From Rhodococcus sp. P1Y (GTDB lineage Bacteria > Actinomycetota > Actinomycetes > Mycobacteriales > Mycobacteriaceae): a stretch of 64,000 nt of DNA. The stretch spans positions 4,278,001 through 4,342,000 of the forward strand of contig NZ_CP032762.1 of the NCBI RefSeq assembly GCF_003641205.1, given 5' to 3'. A model generated the notes under the pieces. That model was not told where the DNA came from and ran no database searches. It saw only the letters and a program-made list of their open reading frames with translations. A program made the translations under genes and the position numbers. Below, in pieces: positions 1 through 8,250 of the stretch (position 1 is the stretch's first letter; every line of letters begins with the position of its first letter).

Positions 1-877
1 TCGGTTGCGCCCTTGCGGAACGTGGTGACGGTATCGCCGACCTTCGACTGACGAACATCCTTGACACCGGTGATGAGGTAACCGACCTCGCCGACGCCGA
101 GGCCCTTGGTTGCCTTCGGATCCGGGGAGACGATGCCGACCTCGAGGAGCTCGTGTGTCGAGCCGGTCGACATCATCGTGACCTTTTCGCGCGGGTTCAG
201 TGCCCCGTCGACGACGCGCACGTAGGTGACCACGCCGCGGTAGGTGTCGTAAACGGAATCGAAGATCATGGCGCGGGCGGGTCCGTCTGCGTTTCCGACC
301 GGAGCCGGGACGAGCTTGACGACCTCGTTGAGAAGTTCCTCCACACCGACGCCGGTTTTACCGGACACGCGCAGCACGTCGTCCGCCTCACAGCCGATGA
401 TGTGTGCGATCTCGGCGGCGTACCGATCGGGGTCTGCTGCGGGGAGATCGATCTTGTTCAGAACCGGAATGATCGTCAGATCTTTGTCGAGAGCCAGGTA
501 GAGGTTGGCCAGTGTCTGCGCCTCGATGCCCTGGGCGGCGTCGACGAGCAGCACAGCGCCCTCGCACGCTTCGAGGGCGCGCGAGACCTCATAGGTGAAG
601 TCGACGTGGCCTGGCGTGTCGATGAGGTGCAGCACATGCTCTTCGCCGTCCACCACCCATGGCAGACGGACGTTCTGCGCCTTGATGGTGATGCCTCGCT
701 CGCGCTCGATGTCCATGCGGTCGAGATACTGCGCTCGCATCGACCGATCGTCGACGACGCCCGTGAGCTGCAGCATCCGGTCTGCCAGCGTCGACTTGCC
801 GTGGTCGATGTGGGCGATGATGCAGAAGTTCCTGATCCGGGCGGGATCGGTGAACGTCGTGTCGGCGAAGCTGGGCA
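1..877 (-). CDS. lepA: Elongation factor 4 (LepA), N-terminal part, cut by the window edge
   Basis: Ribosome-associated translational GTPase that promotes back-translocation or helps ribosome assembly and initiation. The visible 292 residues hold the GTPase signatures: the P-loop [10 protein letters not shown] near residue 20, DTPGHVDF (G3) and NKIDLP (G4), followed by the start of the beta-barrel domain II. The start is the GTG giving VPSFADTTF, just ahead of the conserved [15 protein letters not shown]. The C-terminal half lies left of the window. It is divergent from the PemK-like gene, the same arrangement as Rv2404c/Rv2405 in M. tuberculosis. Identification is secure; only the exact start is uncertain. 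Confidence 0.96.
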
Positions 878-974
878 CTCGTATCCTTTGCTGGCGTTTG
901 CAAGAGAGAACTGGTCCATCGTCCCACGCGCACGCGTCGGCAACCGAAGTGGCTGCTGACTAAACTCGACGCTC

Positions 975-1538
975 ATGGCTGGCAACTGGAGCAAATTCAC
1001 ATCGGAACTGGGAAAGATCGCGCTGCGCGAGGGCCCGAGGCTGTTTCGCCAGCTGCAGAAATCAGGTGCCCTCCAGAAGGGCAAGGACGCGATCACGAAC
1101 AAGACATCGCCCGGGCCCGCGACTCCCTCGGGCCGACCGGTGGCATCGAAGACAGTCCCGACGGCTCATCGCGCCCGACGCGTCGAGTACTCCCCCGACC
1201 TCGACGGAAAGGCCGATCCCGGCGAGATCGTGTGGACGTGGGTGACGTACGAGGAGGACGCGAGCCAGGGCAAGGACCGGCCGGTTCTGGTCGTCGGCCG
1301 AGACGGCACGACCTTGCTCGGGCTGATGCTGTCCAGCCAGGACAAGCGGGACGGCGACCCCGACTGGGTGCCGATCGGCTCCGGATCGTGGGACGCCGAG
1401 GGTCGGCCGAGCTGGATCAGGCTCGATCGGGTTCTCGACGTGCCCGAGACAGGGATTCGCCGCGAGGGCGCCATCCTCGCCAAAGGGAAGTTCGACGCCG
1501 TCGCAGCCCGACTTCGTTCGCAGTACAGCTGGTCCTGA
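975..1538 (+). CDS. PemK/MazF-like protein without a visible antitoxin
   Basis: A 187-residue protein. The C-terminal two thirds (about 75-185) has the PemK/MazF plasmid-maintenance-toxin layout: GEIVWTWVTYEED, then KDRPVLVVGRD, LMLSSQDK and a final strand region. The first 60-70 residues are basic and low in complexity and are not part of the toxin fold. Family members are usually 110-120 residue ribosome-independent mRNA interferases in a two-gene module. Here no antitoxin-sized frame lies next to it, and the position beside lepA matches the conserved Rv2405, so a house-keeping or regulatory role is as likely as toxicity. Activity cannot be judged from sequence. Confidence 0.8.
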   Translation: MAGNWSKFTSELGKIALREGPRLFRQLQKSGALQKGKDAITNKTSPGPATPSGRPVASKTVPTAHRARRVEYSPDLDGKADPGEIVWTWVTYEEDASQGKDRPVLVVGRDGTTLLGLMLSSQDKRDGDPDWVPIGSGSWDAEGRPSWIRLDRVLDVPETGIRREGAILAKGKFDAVAARLRSQYSWS

Positions 1539-1545
1539 CGCTCCT

Positions 1546-1587
1546 CGTGCGTGGGTAATGACACTCCGGTGTCATTACCCACGCACG
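1546..1587. repeat. Perfect 19-bp inverted repeat, dispersed palindrome family, locus 1
   Basis: Left arm CGTGCGTGGGTAATGACAC, four-base loop TCCG, and an exactly complementary right arm. It sits between the convergent ends of the PemK-like gene and the transglutaminase gene, so it can act as a two-way terminator although no T-run follows. The same arm motif returns near 31971-32071 and 60848-60946, so it belongs to a dispersed REP-like family. Confidence 0.85.
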
Positions 1588-1592
1588 GGCCG

Positions 1593-2435
1593 CTAGGCCA
1601 ATCTCGTGATCTCCACCACGACATCGAGTGCCGTCGAGCCACCGCCGGAAAATATGCCCTTGAGCGGCGGAACGTCCGCGTAGTCGCGACCGAGGCCGAC
1701 GGATACGTGCTGTTCGTTGACGGCGATGGCGTTGGTCGGGTCGTAACCCCACCAGGCGCCGGTCCACGCCTCGATCCACGCATGCGACTGGCCTTCGACC
1801 GAAACGCCGACGGCCGCGTCCTTCTTCGGATGCAAGTAGCCCGAGACATACCGGCTCGGAATTCCGATGCTGCGCAACAGAAGCAGCGTCAGGTGCGCGT
1901 AGTCCTGGCAGACGCCTTTCTTCTCCGACCACGCCTCGACGGCGGAGGTGTGCACTCCCGTCGTCCCCGGCACGTACGACATTTCCTGGTTGACCCAGTT
2001 CGCTATCTCGACGACGGATTCCTGCGGCGGAAGACCCTTGGACAGCTTCTTCGCGATCGCGACGAGCTGTCGGTTCTTCGGGACGTAGACGGTGTTGTCG
2101 AGTACCTCGTTGAACCGATCGATGACGGCGTCACTCGCCAGTTCTTCCCACGACGCATTCTCTTCCGGCGGAACGAACGGATCGGTTTCGACGACGGACG
2201 AGCCGGTCACCTCGAGCTCGGTGTGCGGCGCGTGCAGATCGAACGCGGTCACCGCCGTCCCCCAGTAATCCGTGTAGCGATAGCTCCTGGTCACTGGATT
2301 GGTCTCGACACGGTTGAGAATGACGTTCTGTCGATTGTCACTTCGCGGAGTCAGTCGGGCTTCGTTGTACGACGACGTCACCGGCGCGTCGTACTGATAG
2401 CCCGTGGTGTGGACAACGCGCATACGCCAGCTCAC
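1593..2435 (-). CDS. Transglutaminase-like cysteine protease family protein (Rv2409c-like)
   Basis: A 280-residue cytoplasmic protein. The N-terminal beta domain (about 1-100; starts MSWRMRVVHTTGYQYDAPV) precedes a transglutaminase-like core. The catalytic triad is visible: Cys in KKGVCQDYAHL, His in GQSHAWIEAW and Asp in WGYDPTNA. It is the last gene of the trio ATP-grasp – alpha-E – transglutaminase and overlaps the alpha-E gene by four bases (ATGA), implying translational coupling. Comparative genomics has proposed that such trios make or process a small peptide; the substrate is unknown. Membership of the family is clear, the function is not. Confidence 0.88.
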   Translation of the reverse strand: MSWRMRVVHTTGYQYDAPVTSSYNEARLTPRSDNRQNVILNRVETNPVTRSYRYTDYWGTAVTAFDLHAPHTELEVTGSSVVETDPFVPPEENASWEELASDAVIDRFNEVLDNTVYVPKNRQLVAIAKKLSKGLPPQESVVEIANWVNQEMSYVPGTTGVHTSAVEAWSEKKGVCQDYAHLTLLLLRSIGIPSRYVSGYLHPKKDAAVGVSVEGQSHAWIEAWTGAWWGYDPTNAIAVNEQHVSVGLGRDYADVPPLKGIFSGGGSTALDVVVEITRLA

Positions 2436-3406
2436 AGTTCACCTTCCAGTTGGTCCTCGTACGTGCCGGATCCGGCGTCGGTCCACGCAACCCATGGCGC
2501 CGCGTGGAAGTACTGCTTGGAGATGGCCTCGCCCAGCTCGCGGCAGGTTTCCTGTAGCCCGACCAACCTGTCCTGCAGGTCGTCCAGCAGGCCACCCGGA
2601 CGGAGGAACTCGAGCTCGCTGCGTGCTCGACCGAGCAGCCGCTGCGCCTCGGCCCGTGCACCGAGCCGGCTGTTCGGCTGATGATCGAGGCTGTCCAACG
2701 ACCGTTCGGCCTCGCTCAGCGCGTAGAACACCGAACGCGGAAACAGCCTGTCCAACAACATGAATTCGAGAACGCGTTGCGCGTCGAGCGCGCCGCGATA
2801 CGTCCGCAGGTACGTGTCGTGCGCGCCCGCAGACCGAAGCACCGTGACCCACGCGGGCGACGACGGCCTGTCCCCTGCACGCGACAGCAGCAGACGTACG
2901 GTCATGTCGATACGTTCGACCGATCGACCGAGAATGAGGAATCGGTAACCGTCGTCGTGGCTGAGCGTCGAGTCGGCGAGGCCGGCGAACATCGCCGCAC
3001 GACCCTCGATGTAGCTGAAGAATTCGGCCGGACCCGTCCGCTTCGACGCCCTGATGCGTTCGCCGAGTCCGTTGTACGTGGTGTTGAGGCACTCCCACAT
3101 CTCGCTGGAGGTGACTTCACGTGCACCGCGGGCATTCTCACGTGCGCTCGACAGTGAATCCACGATCGAGCCACTGCCGTCACGGCTGAACGCAACCAGC
3201 TCGGTCAGCGACCACACGTCGAGCGAGACATCCGGTTCGTGTTTGAACCCGAGGACGCGCAGGAGCACGCGCGAAATGTGATCGGGGTCGACCGTCGCAT
3301 CCTCGAGGAGCTGATGGACGGTGACGTCGAGGATGCGTGCCGTGTCGTCGGCACGCTCGACATATCGCCCGATCCAGTAGAGCGACTCTGCGTTCCGCGC
3401 GAGCAT
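2432..3406 (-). CDS. Alpha-E domain protein (Rv2410c-like)
   Basis: A 324-residue, mostly alpha-helical protein of the alpha-E family, recognised from its N-terminus LARNAESLYWIGRYVERADDTARILD and the internal repeat of that helix pattern (FLILGRSVERIDMTVRLLL near residue 180). It has no known catalytic residues; the family always accompanies circularly permuted ATP-grasp enzymes. Its start codon directly abuts the stop of the ATP-grasp gene (TAG then ATG) and its end overlaps the transglutaminase start, so all three form one coupled operon. A scaffold or partner role for the ligase is inferred. Confidence 0.88.
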   Translation of the reverse strand: MLARNAESLYWIGRYVERADDTARILDVTVHQLLEDATVDPDHISRVLLRVLGFKHEPDVSLDVWSLTELVAFSRDGSGSIVDSLSSARENARGAREVTSSEMWECLNTTYNGLGERIRASKRTGPAEFFSYIEGRAAMFAGLADSTLSHDDGYRFLILGRSVERIDMTVRLLLSRAGDRPSSPAWVTVLRSAGAHDTYLRTYRGALDAQRVLEFMLLDRLFPRSVFYALSEAERSLDSLDHQPNSRLGARAEAQRLLGRARSELEFLRPGGLLDDLQDRLVGLQETCRELGEAISKQYFHAAPWVAWTDAGSGTYEDQLEGEL

Positions 3407-5086
3407 CTAGTGTCCACCACCGTTCATGAGCTGTTGCTGTTGCTGTTGCTGTTGCTGATCCATCGTCAATTCGGGGCCCTGCTCCGCCATCGGCGCCTCC
3501 GGCGGCTCGCTGACGATTTCCTCACCGGCAAGTTCCTGCTCTTCCTGCGAGGTGCGTGTCGCGAGCACCCAGGTGTCCTTACTGCCGCCGCCCTGGCTCG
3601 AGTTCACAACGAGGGAGCCTTCAGGCAGCGCGACACGGGTCAATCCGCCGGGCAGAACCCACACGTCGTCGCCGTCGTTCACTGCGAACGGGCGGAGGTC
3701 GACGTGGCGCGGCACCAGGCGATCGCCGATCTTGGTCGGCACCGTCGACAACTGAACGACCGGCTGCGCGATCCAGCCACGCGGATCTGCTCGGATCTTC
3801 TTGCTGATCGTCGCCAACTCCTTCGGCGACGCGTCGGGGCCGAACACGATGCCGTATCCGCCGGAACCCTCGACCGGCTTGATCACCAGTTCGTCGACGC
3901 GGTCGAGCACTTCCTCGCACTCGTCGTCAAGCCAGCACCGGAACGTGTCGACGTTCGCGAGGAGCGGCTTCTCGTTCAGGTAGTAGTCGATGATCGTGGG
4001 GACGTAGGTGTACACGAGCTTGTCGTCACCGACGCCGTTACCGACTGCGCTGGAGATCACGACGTTGCCCGCACGCGCGGCGTTGACGAGGCCTGCGACG
4101 CCCAACACCGAATCGGGTCGGAACTGCATCGGGTCGAGATAATCGTCGTCGATCCGGCGGTAGATGACGTCGACCTGACGCTCCCCCTCCGTGGTCCGCA
4201 TGTACACGATGTTGTCGCGGCAGAACAGATCTCGACCTTCCACCAGTTCGACGCCCATGAGGCGCGCCAGCAGGGAGTGTTCGAAATAGGCCGAGTTCGC
4301 TACTCCAGGGGTGAGGACCACCACGGTCGGATCCGCCTCGTTGAGCGCAGCGGACGCACGCAGCGCGCGAAGAAGATGCGACGCGTAGTCACCGACGGCC
4401 CGCACACGGTGCGTTGCAAACAGGTCGGGAAACACCCGCGCCATGGTCCGACGGTTCTCCATGACGTACGACACACCCGACGGTGACCGGAGGTTGTCCT
4501 CCAGCACTCGGAACGTGCCCTGGGCGTCACGAACGAGGTCGATGCCGGAGACGTGAATTCGAACTCCGTTGGGTGGAACGATTCCGATGGCCTCGCGGTG
4601 GAAGTGCTCGCACGACGTGATCAGGCGTTTGGGCACGACGCCGTCGCGGAGGATCTCCTGATCCCCGTAGATGTCGGCGAGGAACATCTCCAGTGCCTTG
4701 ACGCGCTGCTTGATTCCACGCTCGAGCCGAGACCACTCACCTGCAGCGATGACGCGGGGAACCTGATCGAGGGGGAAGGGACGCTCCTGTCCGGACAAGG
4801 AGAATGTGATGCCCTGATCGATGAAGGCGCGACCGAGCGCATCCGAACGCGCGTCGAGGTCCGCCGAACTCGACGGCTCGAGCGCCGTGTGAATTCCCCT
4901 GTACGGAGTACGGGTCTTCCCGTCCGAGTCGAACATCTCGTCGAACGCCAGGCCGTACTTTCCGACGTCGGAGTAGCCGCCGAACACTCCGTCCACCACA
5001 GGTTTCTCGCGAGCTGCCGTTTTGGATTTGCTGGACTTGACCTTGTCTTGGGCAGTGGCTGCAGATCGCGGGCTCATCTCCGCCAT
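3407..5086 (-). CDS. Circularly permuted ATP-grasp type 2 family protein (Rv2411c-like) with a poly-Gln tail
   Basis: First gene of the trio, about 560 residues. Family features include YRGIHTALEPSS, FLADIYGDQEILRDGVVP, the GVRIHVSGIDLVRD segment, LEDNLRSPSGVSYV and VIKPVEGSGGYGIVFG, which is the nucleotide-binding loop. ATP-grasp ligases join a carboxylate to an amine; this branch is a predicted peptide ligase of unknown product. The C-terminus ends in nine consecutive glutamines and a short GGGH tail encoded by a hexanucleotide repeat. Start is uncertain: ATG at 5086 or at 5077; neither has a well-placed ribosome binding site. Confidence 0.88.
   Translation of the reverse strand: MAEMSPRSAATAQDKVKSSKSKTAAREKPVVDGVFGGYSDVGKYGLAFDEMFDSDGKTRTPYRGIHTALEPSSSADLDARSDALGRAFIDQGITFSLSGQERPFPLDQVPRVIAAGEWSRLERGIKQRVKALEMFLADIYGDQEILRDGVVPKRLITSCEHFHREAIGIVPPNGVRIHVSGIDLVRDAQGTFRVLEDNLRSPSGVSYVMENRRTMARVFPDLFATHRVRAVGDYASHLLRALRASAALNEADPTVVVLTPGVANSAYFEHSLLARLMGVELVEGRDLFCRDNIVYMRTTEGERQVDVIYRRIDDDYLDPMQFRPDSVLGVAGLVNAARAGNVVISSAVGNGVGDDKLVYTYVPTIIDYYLNEKPLLANVDTFRCWLDDECEEVLDRVDELVIKPVEGSGGYGIVFGPDASPKELATISKKIRADPRGWIAQPVVQLSTVPTKIGDRLVPRHVDLRPFAVNDGDDVWVLPGGLTRVALPEGSLVVNSSQGGGSKDTWVLATRTSQEEQELAGEEIVSEPPEAPMAEQGPELTMDQQQQQQQQQLMNGGGH
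3431..3457. repeat. Hexanucleotide microsatellite coding poly-glutamine
   Basis: About four and a half tandem copies of CTGTTG on the plus strand (CAACAG on the coding strand) at the 3' end of the ATP-grasp gene. They code for most of a nine-glutamine run. Being a multiple of three, a gain or loss of units would change length without a frameshift. Confidence 0.85.
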
Positions 5087-5197
5087 GTTGCTACAGAGAC
5101 AGGAGTTAGGCGCGGTGGACGCGTTAATTTCTGGAAACAGACTGCAGAATCGTCTCACGTACCCACACGTGGCACACTCTTCGAAGCGACCGCCGAA

Positions 5198-5226
5198 TTG
5201 GGTTCTACAGCCTGTACTGGTAGTCT
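5198..5226 (+). promoter_or_regulatory. Possible rpsT promoter
   Basis: TTGGGT at 5198-5203 and TAGTCT at 5221-5226 are 17 bases apart and lie about 100 bases before the rpsT start. They fit a TTGnnn / TAnnnT vegetative actinobacterial promoter. This is the best candidate seen in the 242-base gap between the ATP-grasp gene and rpsT; nothing else in that gap was recognised. Confidence 0.3.
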
Positions 5227-5328
5227 CGATCTTCGGCGCTGGGCTGCATCAGCTCAGCAGCAGACTTCGGGCATTCCAGCTTGGATAGCCCTGACCGGAA
5301 TACCGACGAAGACAGAAGGATTTTACGC

Positions 5329-5589
5329 GTGGCCAACATCAAGTCCCAGAAGAAGCGGATTCTCACCAACGAGCGCAATCGTCTGCGCAACCAGTCGGTG
5401 AAGTCCTCGCTGCGGACGATCATTCGCTCCTTCCGCGCTGCAGAAGCCGAAGGCGACAAGGACAAGGCCTCGGCAATCCTCGTCACGGCAGGTCGTCAGT
5501 TGGACAAGGCAGCCAGCAAGGGTGTCATCCACAAGAACCAGGCCGCCAACAAGAAGTCGGCACTGTCCTTGGCAGTCAACAAGCTCTGA
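5329..5589 (+). CDS. rpsT: 30S ribosomal protein S20
   Basis: An 86-residue basic protein that binds 16S rRNA early in small-subunit assembly. The sequence [17 protein letters not shown], then SVKSSLRT and the Lys/Ala-rich C-terminus [19 protein letters not shown], is typical of S20 and of normal length. The GTG start is preceded by AGAAGGA eight bases upstream. It is transcribed alone toward a strong stem-loop and converges on holA, as in mycobacteria (Rv2412/Rv2413c). Confidence 0.97.
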   Translation: MANIKSQKKRILTNERNRLRNQSVKSSLRTIIRSFRAAEAEGDKDKASAILVTAGRQLDKAASKGVIHKNQAANKKSALSLAVNKL

Positions 5590-5620
5590 GCACGGCGCTC
5601 GAATCAGAGCCCGCTCGCAG

Positions 5621-5652
5621 AAGAACCCGCTCGGAACACCGAGCGGGTTCTT
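5621..5652. terminator. Bidirectional terminator between rpsT and holA
   Basis: A perfect 14-bp stem (AAGAACCCGCTCGG paired with its complement), an AACA loop and a following TTTT. The mirrored A-run on the left lets it serve both convergent genes. Confidence 0.9.
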
Positions 5653-5661
5653 TTGCGTCCG

Positions 5662-6636
5662 CTAGCTGTTGCTGAGCGCAGCGACGACCGAGACCGCATT
5701 CTCGACGGCGTAGTCCGCATCCGCGGCCTGGCCCTTTACGTCGGCGTTGAGCTGCGACACGATCCGCAGTGCCTCGCCGATTGATCGACCGTTCCAACCT
5801 CGGGCCTGTGACTGCGCCTTCTTGATCTTCCACGGCGGCATTCCAAGTTCACCGGCCATCCGGAACGGGTCTCCCCTGCCTGCGGAGCCGACGAGCGCGA
5901 TGGTCCGCACCGCTTCGGCGAGTGCATCGGCAAGCAGCACGTGAGGGACGCCCCGGTGCATCGCCCAGCGCAGCGCCTCCAAGGCTCCTGGGACATCGCC
6001 GGCGACGGCCTTCTCGGCTACATCGAATCCGGAGACCTCCGCCTTACCCGAGTAGTAGCGACGCACTGCATCGACGTCGACTTTTCCTCCGGTGTCGGCG
6101 ACCAATTGAGAACAGGCAGCAGCCAACTCGCGCAGCTCGGATCCGACTGCTTCGACAACGGCTTCGACCACGTCCGGGCTCACGCGGACCTCCGCCGCCC
6201 CGAATTCACGTTTGACGAAATCTGCCCTCTCGGCCGGCTTGGTCAACTTGGCACATTCGTGCGTGACTGCGCCCACTTTCTGCAGAGCGCCCGCCATTGC
6301 CTTGGCGCGCCCACCGCCCGAGTGCATGACGACCAGTACTGCGCCCTCGGGCGGGTCCGCGGCGGCATCCAGAACAAGAGCAACCGCATCCTTACCTGCT
6401 TCGGCGGCAGCTTCGAGCACGACTACGCGGTCCTCGGCGAACAGTGACGGGCTGAGCAGTTCGAGCAACTCCGGGGCACTGGCGTCGCCTGCGCGCAGTT
6501 TGGTGACCGGGACGTCGTCACCCTCCGGCGCAGCGGCGCGTACCCGCCCGACGATCGTGGCCACGGCACGGTCCATGAGCAATTCCTCGTCGCCGAGGAC
6601 GAGGTGCAGTGACTCCACCGGATTGTTCGCATTCAC
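5662..6636 (-). CDS. holA: DNA polymerase III subunit delta
   Basis: About 324 residues. HolA is the wrench subunit of the clamp loader that opens the beta clamp. The N-terminus [21 protein letters not shown], the helical middle region beginning [15 protein letters not shown] and the collar-domain motif [17 protein letters not shown] are typical of the family. The GTG at 6636 is taken as the start because conserved sequence begins directly after it; a longer reading from 6687 adds residues with no family match. It sits before comEC/comEA in the same order as Rv2413c. Confidence 0.92.
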   Translation of the reverse strand: MNANNPVESLHLVLGDEELLMDRAVATIVGRVRAAAPEGDDVPVTKLRAGDASAPELLELLSPSLFAEDRVVVLEAAAEAGKDAVALVLDAAADPPEGAVLVVMHSGGGRAKAMAGALQKVGAVTHECAKLTKPAERADFVKREFGAAEVRVSPDVVEAVVEAVGSELRELAAACSQLVADTGGKVDVDAVRRYYSGKAEVSGFDVAEKAVAGDVPGALEALRWAMHRGVPHVLLADALAEAVRTIALVGSAGRGDPFRMAGELGMPPWKIKKAQSQARGWNGRSIGEALRIVSQLNADVKGQAADADYAVENAVSVVAALSNS

Positions 6637-6765
6637 AGCACCGATCGTGCCATGCCGGTCCGACGGATTCTCACACCCCACGGGCACTCAACACCCGGAG
6701 GAACCTCCCCCGACGAGACGGACCGCGGCAGGCACGGCGCCTGACTCGAAAACGCGCCGAGCGCT

Positions 6766-7599
6766 CTATCCTCCGCGGTAGGCGGACGCCAACGCGGCGT
6801 ACTCGTCGAGGATCTTCAGCGACTCGTCGTGCGGCGCGGTCGGCAGCATGAGAGCGAGCTGCCCGAATCCCAATTCTTCACAGGCTTGCCAGTACTCAGG
6901 GTCCGCGGGGGTGCCGAACTGTAGCAACGGAACGTCGTGCCCGAGTCCTTCGCGCATCGCATCGATGCGCTTGGACATGACCTCGACGGGCTGTGGGTTG
7001 GCTATCCACCCGGCGTCGTGCCGGATGACGCGCTTCACCGTGGCGTCGGAGGCACCGCCGATGTAGATCGGGGGGTGTGGTTTCTGCACCGGCTTGGGGC
7101 GGAGGTAGGAGGGTTCGATATCGAGGTGCTTGCCGTGATATTCGGCCGGCTCGTTCGTCCACAGGGCTTTGATTGCCTCGATCTGCTCGTCCAACAGCGC
7201 TCCCCGTGTCTTCGGGTCGATACCGTGGTTGCGGATCTCCTCGAGGACCCAACCAGCGCCCACACCGAATACGAACCGGCCCTGCGAGATCAGGTCGATA
7301 CTGGCGGCCTCCTTTGCAGTGGTGATCGGATCGCGCTGAATGAGCAGGGCGATACCGGTGATCAGGTCGATCTTGGATGTGACCGCTGCGGCCGCTGCCA
7401 GAGTGGCGAAGGGGTCGAGTGTCCGATAGTAGAAATCGGGCATGTCACCGCCCGTGGGAAACGGCGTCTCCCTGCTGGCAGGGATGTGAGTGTGCTCGGC
7501 GACCACCAGTGAGTCGAATCCACGCTCCTCGATGGCGCGAGCCAGCGACACCGGGTCGATCCCGTCGTCGGTGACAAAGGTGGAGATTCCGATCTTCAA
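6766..7599 (-). CDS. LLM-class (luciferase-like) F420-dependent oxidoreductase
   Basis: A 277-residue TIM-barrel protein of the luciferase-like monooxygenase superfamily. Visible signatures are MKIGISTFVTDDGIDP, VVAEHTHIPASRE near residue 33, the strand-loop GRFVFGVGAGW, and KPHPPIYIGGAS, which is characteristic of the F420-dependent TIGR03619-like branch. Actinobacteria carry dozens of these; the substrate cannot be told. It is followed by a second F420-type gene (7712-8143), suggesting a loose pairing, but 112 bases separate them. Confidence 0.88.
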   Translation of the reverse strand: MKIGISTFVTDDGIDPVSLARAIEERGFDSLVVAEHTHIPASRETPFPTGGDMPDFYYRTLDPFATLAAAAAVTSKIDLITGIALLIQRDPITTAKEAASIDLISQGRFVFGVGAGWVLEEIRNHGIDPKTRGALLDEQIEAIKALWTNEPAEYHGKHLDIEPSYLRPKPVQKPHPPIYIGGASDATVKRVIRHDAGWIANPQPVEVMSKRIDAMREGLGHDVPLLQFGTPADPEYWQACEELGFGQLALMLPTAPHDESLKILDEYAALASAYRGG

Positions 7600-7711
7600 G
7601 GCTGTTCCTTACGTCGGGAGTCGCCCATGCCCTCGCGCCGGAGCGGAGTCTGGGCGTCGCTGGTCGACCACGGTCGAGGTGACCGGGTGTGAAGTGGGAT
7701 GACCGTCAGGG

Positions 7712-8143
7712 TCACTCCAGGATGACGACTGGGAGTTGCCGGTCGGTCTGGGACTGCATTTCGGCGTACTGGCTGAAGGACTCGACGGCGAGCTTCCACC
7801 ACTTCTCGCGCTCGGCCCCATCGAGCTCGCGGGCGTTGAGGGTGACAATCTTCGTCCCGTCCTGCACCGTGACGGTGGGGTTTGCCTTGATGTTGTAGTA
7901 CCACGACGGGTGCGTGGAACCGGCACCGTTGGAGCCGACCATGGCGTACTTGCCGTCGGCCTCGACGCGCATCAGTGGCACGTACCGCTTCTTGCCGGAC
8001 TTCGCCCCGATGATCGTGAACAGCACAACGGGCAGACCCATGTACTCTGCCCCCTCGGTGGTGCCCTGCTCGAGAATCTGTTGGGTCAGCTCGCGGACCC
8101 AGGACTTGGGGCTCAGTTCGGCGTCGGTCTTGTTGTTGGGCAC
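7712..8143 (-). CDS. Nitroreductase family deazaflavin (F420H2)-dependent reductase, Ddn-like
   Basis: A 143-residue split-barrel protein of the Ddn/FDOR-A type. Signatures are LPVVLFTIIGAKSGKKRYVP, ADGKYAMVGSNGAGSTHPSW, YYNIKANP and the C-terminal EREKWWKLAVESFSQYAEMQ with QTDRQLPVVILE. The Lys/Arg/Ser residues in GAKSGKKR contact F420 phosphate in the family. The GTG giving VPNNKTDAEL is chosen as start; upstream codons do not resemble the family. These enzymes reduce menaquinone-like or xenobiotic substrates; the natural one here is unknown. Confidence 0.9.
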   Translation of the reverse strand: MPNNKTDAELSPKSWVRELTQQILEQGTTEGAEYMGLPVVLFTIIGAKSGKKRYVPLMRVEADGKYAMVGSNGAGSTHPSWYYNIKANPTVTVQDGTKIVTLNARELDGAEREKWWKLAVESFSQYAEMQSQTDRQLPVVILE

Positions 8144-8250
8144 GTGGGCCCCAACAACCGTCGCCCGCCGGATATTCCCGATAAATCTGAAAAGAGTAGA
8201 AAATTGCCCGGCGCCACCGAAACAGGGCTGAAGTCCGTCGACGCAGACCC

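Noticed and set aside
3239..4486. Long plus-strand open frame opposite the ATP-grasp and alpha-E genes
   Set aside because: It has no family resemblance, is Arg/His/Asp rich, and lies antisense to two well-supported coupled genes; it is a high-G+C shadow.
7637..7660. Possible sixth copy of the GGAGCCTGCGG repeat
   Set aside because: GGAGCGGAGTCTGGGCG matches only the first half; kept out as too degenerate to count.
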